This document shows, piece by piece, positions 1-5,681 of a stretch of 5,681 nucleotides of DNA (its first letter is position 1; the number at the start of each line of letters is the position of its first letter). The notes under the pieces are model-generated. The model saw only the letters and a list, made by a program, of their open reading frames with translations, was not told where the DNA came from and made no database searches. A program made the translations under genes and the position numbers. Source of the DNA: Ignavibacteriales bacterium (GTDB lineage Bacteria > Bacteroidota > Ignavibacteria > Ignavibacteriales > Ignavibacteriaceae); contig JAGUXE010000327.1 in NCBI GenBank assembly GCA_020061995.1, positions 1-5,681 of the forward strand, in the 5' to 3' direction.

Positions 1-657
1 AAATTTGAACCGCTTCAATACATCATTGGTAATGTAGAGTTTTTTGGAATCGAGTTTATAGTTAATAAGGATGTTTTAATTCCACGACAAGAAACAGAGA
101 TTTTGATAGAAGAAGTAATAAAGGAGATTAACATATCTGGTTATGCTACAATATTGGACGTCGGAACAGGAAGTGGAATAATTCCGATTTGTGTATCTCA
201 TAGAAATGAAACTGTTTTTTTTGATGCGATTGATATAAGTCATCAGGCACTTGAGGTCGCAAAGCAGAATGCCGTAAAAAACAAATTAACCGAAAGAATA
301 AATTTCTTTCAACAAAATATTTTCGATGGTTTTAGTATAAAAGAAAAAAAATATGATTTAATCGTATCAAACCCGCCATATGTACCAATATCAGAATATA
401 ATTCATTGCAAAAAGAAATAGTTGAATATGAACCTGGACTTGCTGTTACAGATTTCGGTGATGGATTAACTTTCTATAAAGCTATAACTAACTTTGCAAT
501 TAACTCTTTGAATGATAACGGAATGGTAATTTATGAAGTTGGAAAAGATCAGTCATTGTCGGTTGCTGAGATTATGAGGGTTGCCGGGTTTAATCAAATC
601 GAAATTGTAAAAGATTATTTGAACATTGATCGTGTTATAAAAGGAAAGAAGTTATGA
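1..657 (+). CDS. prmC: PrmC (HemK), peptide chain release factor N5-glutamine methyltransferase, 5'-truncated by window edge
   Basis: The frame is open from the first base, so the start codon and the N-terminal helical domain lie outside the window; 218 residues are visible, against roughly 280 in the usual family member. PrmC methylates the glutamine of the GGQ motif in release factors RF1 and RF2, using S-adenosylmethionine, in the cytosol. Visible hallmarks are the linker 'PLQYIIGNVEFFG' (residues 4-16), 'VLIPRQETE' (25-33), the SAM-binding motif I 'LDVGTGSG' (52-59), the acidic 'DAIDIS' strand (75-80), and the catalytic 'NPPYVP' (124-129; bases 370-387), which holds the substrate glutamine. 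A TTG codon at 103 could be mistaken for a start, but the conserved family sequence before it shows that the gene begins upstream. The stop overlaps the dtd start as ATGA (654-657), indicating co-transcription and probable translational coupling. The family assignment is secure; the free-standing RNA methyltransferases that share NPPY lack the QYI..G/IPR.ETE linker. Confidence 0.96.
   Translation, partial: KFEPLQYIIGNVEFFGIEFIVNKDVLIPRQETEILIEEVIKEINISGYATILDVGTGSGIIPICVSHRNETVFFDAIDISHQALEVAKQNAVKNKLTERINFFQQNIFDGFSIKEKKYDLIVSNPPYVPISEYNSLQKEIVEYEPGLAVTDFGDGLTFYKAITNFAINSLNDNGMVIYEVGKDQSLSVAEIMRVAGFNQIEIVKDYLNIDRVIKGKKL
641..645 (+). promoter_or_regulatory. Shine-Dalgarno-like AAGGA for dtd
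   Basis: AAGGA lies 8 bases before the dtd ATG, inside the last codons of prmC. It is the only convincing ribosome binding site in the window; the other starts have weak purine stretches or none. It supports the ATG at 654 as the dtd start, together with the ATGA overlap. Confidence 0.5.
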
Positions 658-1112
658 GAGCTCTAGTTCAGCGTGTAAGTAGCGGTGGAGTAGTAATTAG
701 TGAAAAAGATTTTTCAAATAAAATTGGAAAAGGATTTGTTATTTTGTTAGGTATCAAAAATGATGATGACCTAAAAGACGTTGAATTTTGTGCCGCTAAA
801 TGTGCTAACTTAAGAATTTTTGAAGATGATGGTGGAAAAATGAACCTATCGTTAAAAGAAGTTGACGGAGAAGTTTTAATAATAAGTCAGTTTACTTTAT
901 ACGGTAATGCATCAAAAGGTAATAGACCAAATTTTATGGATGCGGCACGTCCCGAACATGCAATTCCGCTTTATGAAGAATTTGTAAAGCAGATGAAAAA
1001 CTCTCTAGGAGAATCTAAGGTTAAAACCGGAATTTTTTCCGCAATGATGGAAGTAACAATTGTGAATGACGGACCGGTAACAATAATGATAGAAAGTGAT
1101 TCTAGGTTATGA
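654..1112 (+). CDS. dtd: D-aminoacyl-tRNA deacylase (DTD)
   Basis: This 152-residue protein matches the usual bacterial DTD length. The enzyme hydrolyses D-amino acids (and glycine mischarged on tRNA-Ala) from tRNA in the cytosol, preventing their use in translation. The whole family pattern is visible: N-terminal 'MRALVQRVSSGGVVI', the active-site motif 'SQFTLYG' (residues 78-84), 'KGNRPNF' (88-94), and the C-terminal Gly-cisPro motif in 'VNDGPVT' (137-143; G140-P141), which reaches across the dimer and excludes L-amino acids. Just before it, 'TGIFSAMMEV' has Ser where many homologues have Gly or Ala (FGA/FAA); this looks like tolerated variation. The start at 654 overlaps the prmC stop by 4 bp and has an AAGGA 8 bases upstream. 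Pairing with prmC gives two translation-fidelity genes in a row. I see no sign of truncation or transfer. Confidence 0.97.
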   Translation: MRALVQRVSSGGVVISEKDFSNKIGKGFVILLGIKNDDDLKDVEFCAAKCANLRIFEDDGGKMNLSLKEVDGEVLIISQFTLYGNASKGNRPNFMDAARPEHAIPLYEEFVKQMKNSLGESKVKTGIFSAMMEVTIVNDGPVTIMIESDSRL

Positions 1113-1127
1113 AATTGGAAACCGAAT

Positions 1128-2033
1128 ATGAATAAGGTAATTCTGCTTTTTGTTGACGGTGTTGGGATTGGGAATAAAGATTTTATTGCAAATCCTTTTT
1201 TTAAGTTTGGCTTTCAAACTTTTCAAAAATTGTTTAATACAATTCCATCGAATGAAGCTAGTACTTTGATTAATGGGGAATATTTTTTATTCCCGACAGA
1301 TGCAAGACTTGAAGTTGAAGGTTTGCCTCAAAGTGGAACAGGGCAAACCTCAATATTTTGTGGTGTTAATGCCCCAAAGATTATTGGGCAGCATTTTGGG
1401 CCATATCCTTATTCCACGCTAGTACCGATAATCAAAGAACAAAATATTTTCAAATATTTTATGGATAAAAATAATTCTGTTTCATTTGTAAATGCTTATC
1501 CGCGACTCTTTTTCGACTATATAAATTCTGGCAGAAGACGTCTAAGCGTTACAACTTTAAGCTGTACGTTGAATAATATGAGGCTGAATAGAGTTACTGA
1601 TTTACGAAGTGGGAAAGCACTATCTGCTGAAATTACAAATGAGATTTGGAAGTCGAAGTTGAATTACAATATTCGAAGTATAAAACCGGAAACTGCTGCG
1701 CGCCGTTTACTTAGAATCTCAGATAAACACCAATTAACCGTATATGAATATTTTTTAACAGATCATCTCGGGCATGGTAGGAATTCACAGTTCCTTGAAA
1801 GTACTCTAAGAACACTGGATACATTTTTATATACTGTTTTAACAGAATTTAACAAACAAAATACAACCGTAATTCTTTGCTCGGATCATGGTAACTTCGA
1901 GGATATTTCAGTGAAATCTCATACTATGAATCCGTCATTGACAATCAGCGCAGGAAGAAAGGCAATAGATGTTTTTAATTCGGTAAAGGATATTTCTCAG
2001 ATTAAGCAAAAAATTATTGAGTTGACTGAATGA
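1128..2033 (+). CDS. Alkaline phosphatase/phosphoglycerate mutase superfamily metalloenzyme, substrate unknown
   Basis: This is a 301-residue cytosolic-looking protein with no signal peptide or membrane segment. It carries all the two-metal ligands of the superfamily in the expected order: D10 in 'LLFVDGVGIG'; the nucleophile region 'GLPQSGTGQTS' (65-75), with S69 or T71 the likely nucleophile; 'TDHLGHG' (211-217; D212, H216); 'SDHGNFED' (252-259; D253, H254); and 'SHTMNP' (264-269; H265). By analogy with cofactor-independent phosphoglycerate mutase, D212/H216/H265 would bind one metal and D10/nucleophile/D253/H254 the other. It is far shorter than that mutase (about 510 residues): the region between the nucleophile and D212 is only about 135 residues, so it lacks the large transferase domain. 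It could be a phosphatase, phosphomutase or other phosphoryl- or sulfate-ester enzyme; I cannot choose. The ATG lies 15 bp after the dtd stop with only a weak GGAA upstream. The stop overlaps the comEC start (ATGA, 2030-2033), suggesting coupled expression. Confidence 0.85.
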   Translation: MNKVILLFVDGVGIGNKDFIANPFFKFGFQTFQKLFNTIPSNEASTLINGEYFLFPTDARLEVEGLPQSGTGQTSIFCGVNAPKIIGQHFGPYPYSTLVPIIKEQNIFKYFMDKNNSVSFVNAYPRLFFDYINSGRRRLSVTTLSCTLNNMRLNRVTDLRSGKALSAEITNEIWKSKLNYNIRSIKPETAARRLLRISDKHQLTVYEYFLTDHLGHGRNSQFLESTLRTLDTFLYTVLTEFNKQNTTVILCSDHGNFEDISVKSHTMNPSLTISAGRKAIDVFNSVKDISQIKQKIIELTE

Positions 2034-4429
2034 GAGCTTTTCCGGTTATAAAATTTGTTATTCTTTTTATAATTGGAATTGTTATTCAGAACTATTTCGT
2101 ATTCCAAATCTCATATCTTCTAGTCGCCACATCTGCGGCTGCAATTCTTTCGTTGGTTTTTATTTTAATCAGCAAATCAGTATTAACTCATTTTTTTAAT
2201 AATATTCTTCTTGGTTTGATAATTATATCATTTGGAGCGTTGTCATTAGCGGCAAATATCAAACCGACACAACAAATGCCTATAAAACCTGATTGGTTAA
2301 AAGGAGTTATTATTCATGGGACAGTAACTGCAATTGAATTACCTCGAAAAAATGAATTTCGCTTTACTCTCGAAACAGATTCTATATTTATTAATTCGAA
2401 TCGTAAAATAAATATTGATACGAAGTTGCTATGTAGATTTCAATCAATCGAAAAAAATGAACGAGATTCCATCTATGAAATTATTAAGTCAGGTAATAAT
2501 ATTAGAGTAATCGGAAATTTTAATAGAGGAAAAGAGAGAAGAAATCCGGGAGAGTTTGATTATCGAAAATATTTAAATCAAAATGGGTTTGCGGGGACAA
2601 TTAGTATCTCGAATAGTATTGATATTACACTAGTTAATAATGATTACCATTACTTTGATAACATTATTAACTCAATTAGACATAAAATCTTTTTACAGAT
2701 AAATAAACTTCATAATGAGAAAACTGCAGGATTACTTAAGGGATTAATTTTAGCTGATAGAAACGATATCGACTATGAAACAAAAACCGAATTTATTAAT
2801 GCAGGAGTAATTCATGTTTTAGCAGTCTCCGGATTGCATGTAGGTTTTATTGCAATCATTTTTGTAGTACTCTTCGGAAGATTTCATATTATTACCAGGT
2901 ATATCCTTACAATTATTGGCTTGATTTCATTCCTATTAATTACAGGTGCACCTCCTTCGGTTTTTCGTGCTACAATTATGGCGGTATTATATTTACTTGC
3001 CGTTTTAACAAATCGTTCGAACAATGCATATAATATACTAGCGATTGCAGCATTAATTTTACTTTTAATTGATCCATCGGATTTATTTCATCCTGGTTTC
3101 CAATTATCATTTGTTGCTGTATTATCAATATTAGTAATTTATCCAATATTGAATTCATGGATTAACACGATTAAAATTCCGGGATTGATCAAAGGAATTC
3201 TACTTTTCATGAGTGTTTCATTAGCAGCACAAATTGGAACATTACCTCTTACAAATTATTATTTTGGAAAATTGTCCCTAATTGCATTATTCAGCAATCT
3301 ATTTGTTATCCCGATAATAGGATTATTGGTAGCAAATGGAATCTTAACATTAGTTATTTCCGTTTTTACTTTGCAGCTAGCAGGAGTCTTTGCTGATGCA
3401 AGTCATCTTTTGAGTTATTCACTATTTTACTTTGTAAAACTTAGTGCATCATTACCGGTTTCGTTTATAAGAATCAGTGCTTTTACAATTTATGATTCAG
3501 TTGTAATTTATTCTTCCTTATCACTGGTGATTATCGTAATTCAGAAATTTTATAAATCATCACTAAAAACAATTGCGATCATAATAATTATTCTAAATGC
3601 TTATTTGTTCATTCAGTTTGACGACAAGCCTCTATTGCCAAAAGGGAAACTCTCTGTAATGATGATTGATGTGGGACAGGGGGACTCGTTTTTAATTAAA
3701 TTCCCTCAAGGAAAGGTATGGTTAATTGATGCCGGTAATGCTACCAAATTTTTTGATTCCGGTGAACGGATTATTGCCCCGCTGCTTAATCATCTTAATA
3801 TTGATGAAATTGATTGTGCGCTAGTTTCACATATGGATAGTGATCATTCTGGTGGTTTCAAATATCTGTTTGATAAGGTAAAAATTAATTCTTTAATTAA
3901 ACCCGATTCTGATTCAAGCAAAGAGCAAGAGGCAAAATTTGAAGAATCCGCAAAAGCAAGAGGTATCAAAATTGGTTTTTATCGGGATACAAGTTTTAGC
4001 GTTGATGGAGTACAGATTTACATACTAAACAATACTTCAGAGGATTACTATCGTCTTCTCTCAAATAATAATAAAAGTGGTGTTATTAAAATCGTTTATG
4101 GAGAAAATTCTTTTCTGTTTACAGGTGATGCAGAAAAAGAATCAGAAGATTATTTAATTAAAAAATATTCAAGTTTTTTAAAGAGCAATGTATTAAAAGT
4201 TGGTCATCACGGAAGTCCTTCAAGTTCTTCCCCCGCCTTTATATATAGGGTTAAACCTGAAATCAGTTTAATTAGTGCTGGAGTTAATAATAGGTTTAAT
4301 CATCCCTCAACTCTCATTTTGAATCGGCTTGAAACGATGAGTTCGAATATTTTACGAAGCGATATAGAGGGGGCAATTATATTACAATCAGACGGCAGCC
4401 GCATATCTAAAATCGATTGGAAGAATTAA
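2030..4429 (+). CDS. comEC: ComEC/Rec2 DNA-uptake channel with C-terminal metallo-beta-lactamase domain
   Basis: This 799-residue protein is the full three-part form of the inner-membrane channel that passes single-stranded transforming DNA into the cytoplasm. Residues about 5-75 hold two or three membrane helices. Residues about 90-200 form the soluble N-terminal OB-type domain, with 'RNPGEFDYRKYL' (171-182) typical of the family. The Competence domain follows (about 230-530, many membrane helices), with 'HVLAVSGLHVG' (262-272), 'FRATIMA' (312-318) and 'HPGFQLSF' (354-361). The C-terminal domain (about 540-799) has 'MIDVGQGDS' (545-553), 'SHMDSDHSGG' (600-609; H601, D603, D605, H606), 'TGDAE' (698-702; D700), 'GHHGS' (725-729) and 'NHPS' (757-760; H758). 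The metal-binding set therefore looks complete, consistent with a nuclease acting on the non-transported strand; that activity is inferred. The start overlaps the previous stop by ATGA and has no Shine-Dalgarno sequence, so coupling is likely. No other competence gene is in the window. Confidence 0.96.
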   Translation: MRAFPVIKFVILFIIGIVIQNYFVFQISYLLVATSAAAILSLVFILISKSVLTHFFNNILLGLIIISFGALSLAANIKPTQQMPIKPDWLKGVIIHGTVTAIELPRKNEFRFTLETDSIFINSNRKINIDTKLLCRFQSIEKNERDSIYEIIKSGNNIRVIGNFNRGKERRNPGEFDYRKYLNQNGFAGTISISNSIDITLVNNDYHYFDNIINSIRHKIFLQINKLHNEKTAGLLKGLILADRNDIDYETKTEFINAGVIHVLAVSGLHVGFIAIIFVVLFGRFHIITRYILTIIGLISFLLITGAPPSVFRATIMAVLYLLAVLTNRSNNAYNILAIAALILLLIDPSDLFHPGFQLSFVAVLSILVIYPILNSWINTIKIPGLIKGILLFMSVSLAAQIGTLPLTNYYFGKLSLIALFSNLFVIPIIGLLVANGILTLVISVFTLQLAGVFADASHLLSYSLFYFVKLSASLPVSFIRISAFTIYDSVVIYSSLSLVIIVIQKFYKSSLKTIAIIIIILNAYLFIQFDDKPLLPKGKLSVMMIDVGQGDSFLIKFPQGKVWLIDAGNATKFFDSGERIIAPLLNHLNIDEIDCALVSHMDSDHSGGFKYLFDKVKINSLIKPDSDSSKEQEAKFEESAKARGIKIGFYRDTSFSVDGVQIYILNNTSEDYYRLLSNNNKSGVIKIVYGENSFLFTGDAEKESEDYLIKKYSSFLKSNVLKVGHHGSPSSSSPAFIYRVKPEISLISAGVNNRFNHPSTLILNRLETMSSNILRSDIEGAIILQSDGSRISKIDWKN

Positions 4430-4446
4430 AATTAAATATTACTTTG
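4416..4446 (+). promoter_or_regulatory. Weak candidate Bacteroidetes-type promoter before purK
   Basis: ATTG at 4416-4419 and TTACTTTG at 4439-4446 are separated by 19 bases. This resembles the Bacteroidetes housekeeping pattern TTTG-N(17-23)-TAnnTTTG, with one mismatch in each element, and sits about 22 bases before the TTG start of purK. The match overlaps the end of comEC and an inverted repeat. Such matches arise easily in AT-rich DNA, and the host may not use this consensus, so the call is tentative. Confidence 0.2.
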
Positions 4447-4458
4447 GTGTTGCAAAGT
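4441..4458 (+). repeat. Short perfect inverted repeat in the comEC-purK spacer
   Basis: ACTTTG (4441-4446) and CAAAGT (4453-4458) are exact reverse complements around a 6-base loop GTGTTG. With a one-base bulge, two more A-T pairs could extend the stem. Only two of the six core pairs are G-C and no T-run follows on the + strand, so it does not look like a strong intrinsic terminator. It could be a weak RNA hairpin between cistrons, a small operator, or chance. The 38-bp spacer holds nothing else beyond AT-rich sequence and the weak promoter match. Confidence 0.3.
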
Positions 4459-4467
4459 TAAAATAAA

Positions 4468-5616
4468 TTGGATGAAAAGTTGAATACTAAAATTAAAATT
4501 GGGATACTTGGGGGAGGACAATTAGCTCGTATGTCTGCTCATGCAGCACAACGGCTTGGATTTGAATTAGTGATTCTGGAAAAAGAGAAAAATTCACCTG
4601 CGGGTCAATTAACTCACCATGAATTCGTCGGATGGGTTGATGATGATAATTTAATGACTGAATTTGCAAAAGCCTCGGACATTATAACTTTAGAGAATGA
4701 ATTTGTTGATTCAGACAGAATTAAATTTTTGGAAGATTTAGGGAAGAAAGTATTCCCATCATCTAAATCTATAAAGCTAATTCAGGATAAATTCATTCAA
4801 AAGAAAACCTTGAGTAAGAAGGGAATACCAGTCCCTAAGTTTTTAGAGGTAAATGAAAAAACTCCCTACGAAAAAATATCAACACAATTTCCCGAACAAT
4901 TTATACTTAAATCCCGTAAAATGGGTTATGACGGATACGGGAATGCATTAGTCAAAACAGAAAAGGAATTCAATAAAGCAGTCGAATCACTATCTACCAG
5001 ACATGCAGAGTTGATGGCAGAAGAATTTGTCAAGTTTTCTATGGAATTGGCTGTTATGGTTGTTCGAACGAAGAAAGAAATTCGTGCATACCCGGTTGTT
5101 CAAACTATTCAAGAAAATCATATTTGTAAAATTGTTATTGCACCTGCTCGCATTTCAAAGAAAATTAAAGAAACTGCAACCGAAATAGCAATAGAAGCAG
5201 TAAAAGCTGTAAACGGTTTTGGAATTTTCGGTGTAGAGTTATTTTTAACAGAAGAGAATGCATTGTTAGTTAATGAAATGGCACCTCGTCCCCATAATTC
5301 AGGGCATTATACCATTGATGCATGCGCTACTTCACAGTTTGAAAATCATATAAGAGCAGTTCTTGAACTTCCTCTCGGTTCAACAGAAATGATTAAGCCT
5401 TATGCTGTAATGATTAATATTTTAGGACAACAAAATGGACCTGGAATCATCCAAAACTATTCCGAGATTTTGAAAAATGAAGAGGTTCATCTACATCTTT
5501 ACGGGAAGGAAAAATCACGCAAAGGAAGAAAGATGGGACATTTTACTTTATTAGGGAATAACCTCGATTCACTATTTCAACAAGCACGATTATTAGAAAC
5601 TAAAATCTTAATTTAA
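4468..5616 (+). CDS. purK: N5-carboxyaminoimidazole ribonucleotide synthase (PurK)
   Basis: PurK is an ATP-grasp enzyme that makes N5-CAIR from AIR, bicarbonate and ATP in de novo purine synthesis. At 382 residues from the TTG at 4468 it has normal length. It shows the N-terminal 'IGILGGGQLARM' (11-22), 'TLENEF' (74-79), the ATP-grasp lysine region 'LKSRKMGYDGYGNA' (147-160), 'AEEFVKFSMELAVMVVR' (184-200), the signature 'NEMAPRPHNSGHYTIDAC' (269-286) followed by 'SQFENHIRA' (289-297), and the C-terminal 'HLYGKEKSRKGRKMGH' (343-358). The start is uncertain. An in-frame TAA at 4459-4461 closes the frame upstream, and the first in-frame ATG (4531) falls after the nucleotide-binding motif, so only TTG at 4468 or 4480 can serve; neither has a good ribosome binding site. 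An ATG at 4472 lies one base out of frame. purE follows after 2 bp and encodes the next enzyme. The family call is firm; the exact N-terminus is not. Confidence 0.95.
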   Translation: MDEKLNTKIKIGILGGGQLARMSAHAAQRLGFELVILEKEKNSPAGQLTHHEFVGWVDDDNLMTEFAKASDIITLENEFVDSDRIKFLEDLGKKVFPSSKSIKLIQDKFIQKKTLSKKGIPVPKFLEVNEKTPYEKISTQFPEQFILKSRKMGYDGYGNALVKTEKEFNKAVESLSTRHAELMAEEFVKFSMELAVMVVRTKKEIRAYPVVQTIQENHICKIVIAPARISKKIKETATEIAIEAVKAVNGFGIFGVELFLTEENALLVNEMAPRPHNSGHYTIDACATSQFENHIRAVLELPLGSTEMIKPYAVMINILGQQNGPGIIQNYSEILKNEEVHLHLYGKEKSRKGRKMGHFTLLGNNLDSLFQQARLLETKILI

Positions 5617-5618
5617 TT

Positions 5619-5681
5619 ATGAAAAAGAATCCATTGGTAGGAATTATAATGGGAAGCGATTCAGATCTTCCTGTTTTAAAA
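5619..5681 (+). CDS. purE: N5-CAIR mutase (PurE), N-terminal fragment cut by window edge
   Basis: Twenty-one codons are visible from an ATG that starts 2 bp after the purK stop, and the frame is still open at the last base. The peptide contains 'VGIIMGSDSDLP' (residues 7-18), the near-invariant N-terminal motif of PurE, whose SDSD segment binds the substrate phosphate and ribose. PurE converts the N5-CAIR made by PurK into CAIR, so the purK-purE order fits the two-step bacterial route (class I PurE). No Shine-Dalgarno sequence precedes the ATG; the 2-bp gap suggests that ribosomes finishing purK reinitiate here. The length and the catalytic residues further on cannot be assessed. Confidence 0.93.
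   Translation, partial: MKKNPLVGIIMGSDSDLPVLK

Noticed and set aside
103..105. TTG at 103 as the start of a shorter methyltransferase
   Set aside because: The 34 codons before it encode the conserved PrmC linker (PLQYI..G and IPRQETE), so the gene clearly begins before the window.
215..351. Two 8-base homopolymers in prmC (T at 215-222, A at 344-351), possible phase-variable tracts
   Set aside because: Both sit inside an intact housekeeping frame, and similar 7-base runs occur elsewhere (1196-1202, 2191-2197). They fit the base composition and nothing points to switching.
1024..1112. Ser in 'TGIFSAMM' of DTD as a possible loss of function
   Set aside because: This position varies between Gly and Ala in known homologues, and the two essential motifs SQFTLYG and NDGPVT are intact.
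2976..3158. A 60-codon open frame on the minus strand
   Set aside because: It lies wholly inside the well-supported membrane domain of comEC, resembles no protein family I know, and is what a hydrophobic AT-rich gene gives on its opposite strand.
4427..4497. Ten-base direct repeat TAAAATTAAA at 4427-4436 and 4488-4497 flanking the purK start
   Set aside because: The repeat is low-complexity A/T sequence, and the second copy is coding. No element lies between the copies and nothing suggests a target-site duplication.
1..5681. Search for CRISPR arrays, tRNA genes, insertion sequences or phage genes
   Set aside because: Genes fill the window almost end to end, with a single 38-bp spacer. No regularly spaced repeats, tRNA-like cloverleaf, transposase or terminal inverted repeats were seen by eye.

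Overview
This is an AT-rich window, roughly two-thirds A+T by eye. It is packed with genes that all read on the + strand. In order they are: the 3' part of prmC (release-factor methyltransferase), dtd (D-aminoacyl-tRNA deacylase), an unnamed enzyme of the alkaline phosphatase/phosphoglycerate mutase superfamily, comEC (DNA-uptake channel with a metallo-beta-lactamase domain), purK, and the first 21 codons of purE. The composition, the scarcity of Shine-Dalgarno sequences and the flavour of the proteins suggest the Bacteroidetes/Chlorobi/Ignavibacteria group. Ignavibacteria is my best guess, but this is inferred from sequence style and no marker gene was available.

Layout. From 1 to 2033, prmC, dtd and the metalloenzyme are nearly continuous: prmC and dtd overlap by 4 bp (ATGA), and a 15-bp gap follows dtd. 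The metalloenzyme overlaps comEC by another ATGA, so 1-4429 looks like one co-transcribed and partly translationally coupled unit. A 38-bp AT-rich spacer (4430-4467) separates comEC from purK. It holds a short perfect inverted repeat and a weak Bacteroidetes-like promoter match. purE begins 2 bp after the purK stop, so purK-purE form a second tight pair that may still be read through from upstream.

Function. prmC and dtd both serve translation (termination and tRNA quality control). purK and purE are consecutive steps of de novo purine synthesis. comEC carries transforming DNA across the inner membrane. The unnamed metalloenzyme keeps the full set of superfamily metal ligands but lacks the large domain of true phosphoglycerate mutases; its substrate cannot be read from the sequence.

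No mobile element, CRISPR array, RNA gene or clear new system is visible, and most of the window is ordinary housekeeping sequence. The points most worth a second look are the uncharacterised metalloenzyme coupled to comEC and the purK start. No in-frame ATG is available for purK, but a nearby ATG is exactly one base out of frame. Two tiny reading frames also end on the start codons of genes that lack a good ribosome binding site.
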